Shown here one piece after another: positions 63,908 to 64,000 of a stretch of 64,000 nucleotides of DNA. The stretch covers positions 22,244-86,243 of the forward strand of contig JABBAS010000001.1 of the NCBI GenBank assembly GCA_018607835.1, written 5' to 3'. A model generated the notes under the pieces. The model ran no database searches. It saw only the letters and a program-made list of their open reading frames with translations, and was not told the DNA's origin. Both the position numbers and the translations under genes were made by a program. The DNA comes from Methylobacillus sp. (lineage in GTDB: Bacteria > Pseudomonadota > Gammaproteobacteria > Burkholderiales > Burkholderiaceae_C). Every line of letters begins with the position of its first letter. The stretch's first letter is position 1.

Positions 63908-63924
63908 CGCCCCTATTTGGTGCG
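63908..63924 (-). promoter_or_regulatory. Candidate NtrC enhancer site upstream of glnK
   Basis: The minus strand reads CGCACCAAATAGGGGCG, matching the NtrC dyad TGCACC-N5-GGTGCA at 9 of 12 defined positions. It lies about 120-135 bp upstream of the predicted sigma-54 start, the usual enhancer distance. The remaining bases up to the window end are AT-rich and unassigned. Confidence 0.5.
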
Positions 63925-64000
63925 CTTTTTGGGGGGTGGCCCGGGACCAGCGCAGCAATCACTCAGCATTTGAAATAAGAATAAAAAATAGCTATTTTTA

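Overview
The window looks like the replication-origin half of a chromosome from a betaproteobacterium, most likely Burkholderiales and perhaps close to Alcaligenaceae. The reasons are the rpmH-rnpA-yidD-yidC-mnmE block divergent from dnaA-dnaN-gyrB, a metX-metW pair, minCDE, a GTP-type PEP carboxykinase, a TRAP transporter and a glnK-amtB operon. No rRNA, tRNA, insertion sequence, prophage or CRISPR array was seen. Coding density is high and many genes overlap by 1-19 nt. All names rest on motifs and overall protein similarity recognised by eye; no database search was run.

Layout. 0-15 kb holds housekeeping genes: the 3' end of an AmgK-like sugar kinase, rsmE, an MFS carrier, metW-metX behind a SAM-II-type riboswitch, an ammonium channel behind a sigma-54-type promoter, an RRM RNA-binding protein, lptC-kdsC-kdsD, a Kef-type antiporter, apt, mnmE, yidC, yidD, rnpA and rpmH. 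15.5-21 kb holds dnaA-dnaN-gyrB. 21-31 kb is mostly minus-strand transport: an NCS2 purine permease, an LpxL-like acyltransferase, a polyamine ABC transporter (potF, potA, potH, potI) with puuD, and a copper pair (copA with a divergent copZ-like gene) followed by a His/Asp-rich Spy-like periplasmic protein. 31.8-32.2 kb is an AT-rich non-coding stretch that looks like the real oriC: DnaA boxes, a CTA-triplet run (DnaA-trio-like) and an AT-rich tract. 32-39.5 kb runs entirely on the plus strand: minC-minD-minE, mnmG-rsmG-parA-hydrolase-parB, with three parS sites inside mnmG and rsmG.

39.5-64 kb is metabolic and accessory. It holds a D-lactate dehydrogenase-like flavoprotein, a cobalamin adenosyltransferase, a hydroxycinnamate (ferulate/coumarate) CoA cluster ending in a MarR regulator with a striking 37-bp operator, a sigF-nrsF pair divergent from a bufferin (bufA-bufB-bufC-doxX) copper-buffering operon carrying a textbook SigF promoter, a DctPQM TRAP transporter, acetoacetyl-CoA synthetase, an EamA exporter, a flavin reductase, an M14 peptidase, a LysR regulator divergent from an unknown 124-aa protein, pckG, and amtB-glnK behind a sigma-54 promoter.

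How parts may work together. Copper is handled at two levels: CopA/CopZ in the cytosol and membrane, and bufferin in the periplasm. Nitrogen is handled by two ammonium channels plus PII under sigma-54. Chromosome segregation (ParAB/parS), division-site choice (MinCDE) and initiation (oriC) lie within about 8 kb of each other, with dnaA about 16 kb away. The most notable observations are the predicted oriC separated from dnaA, the bufferin module with its SigF promoter, the SAM-II riboswitch, and the long MarR-type inverted repeat touching a start codon that lacks a Shine-Dalgarno sequence.
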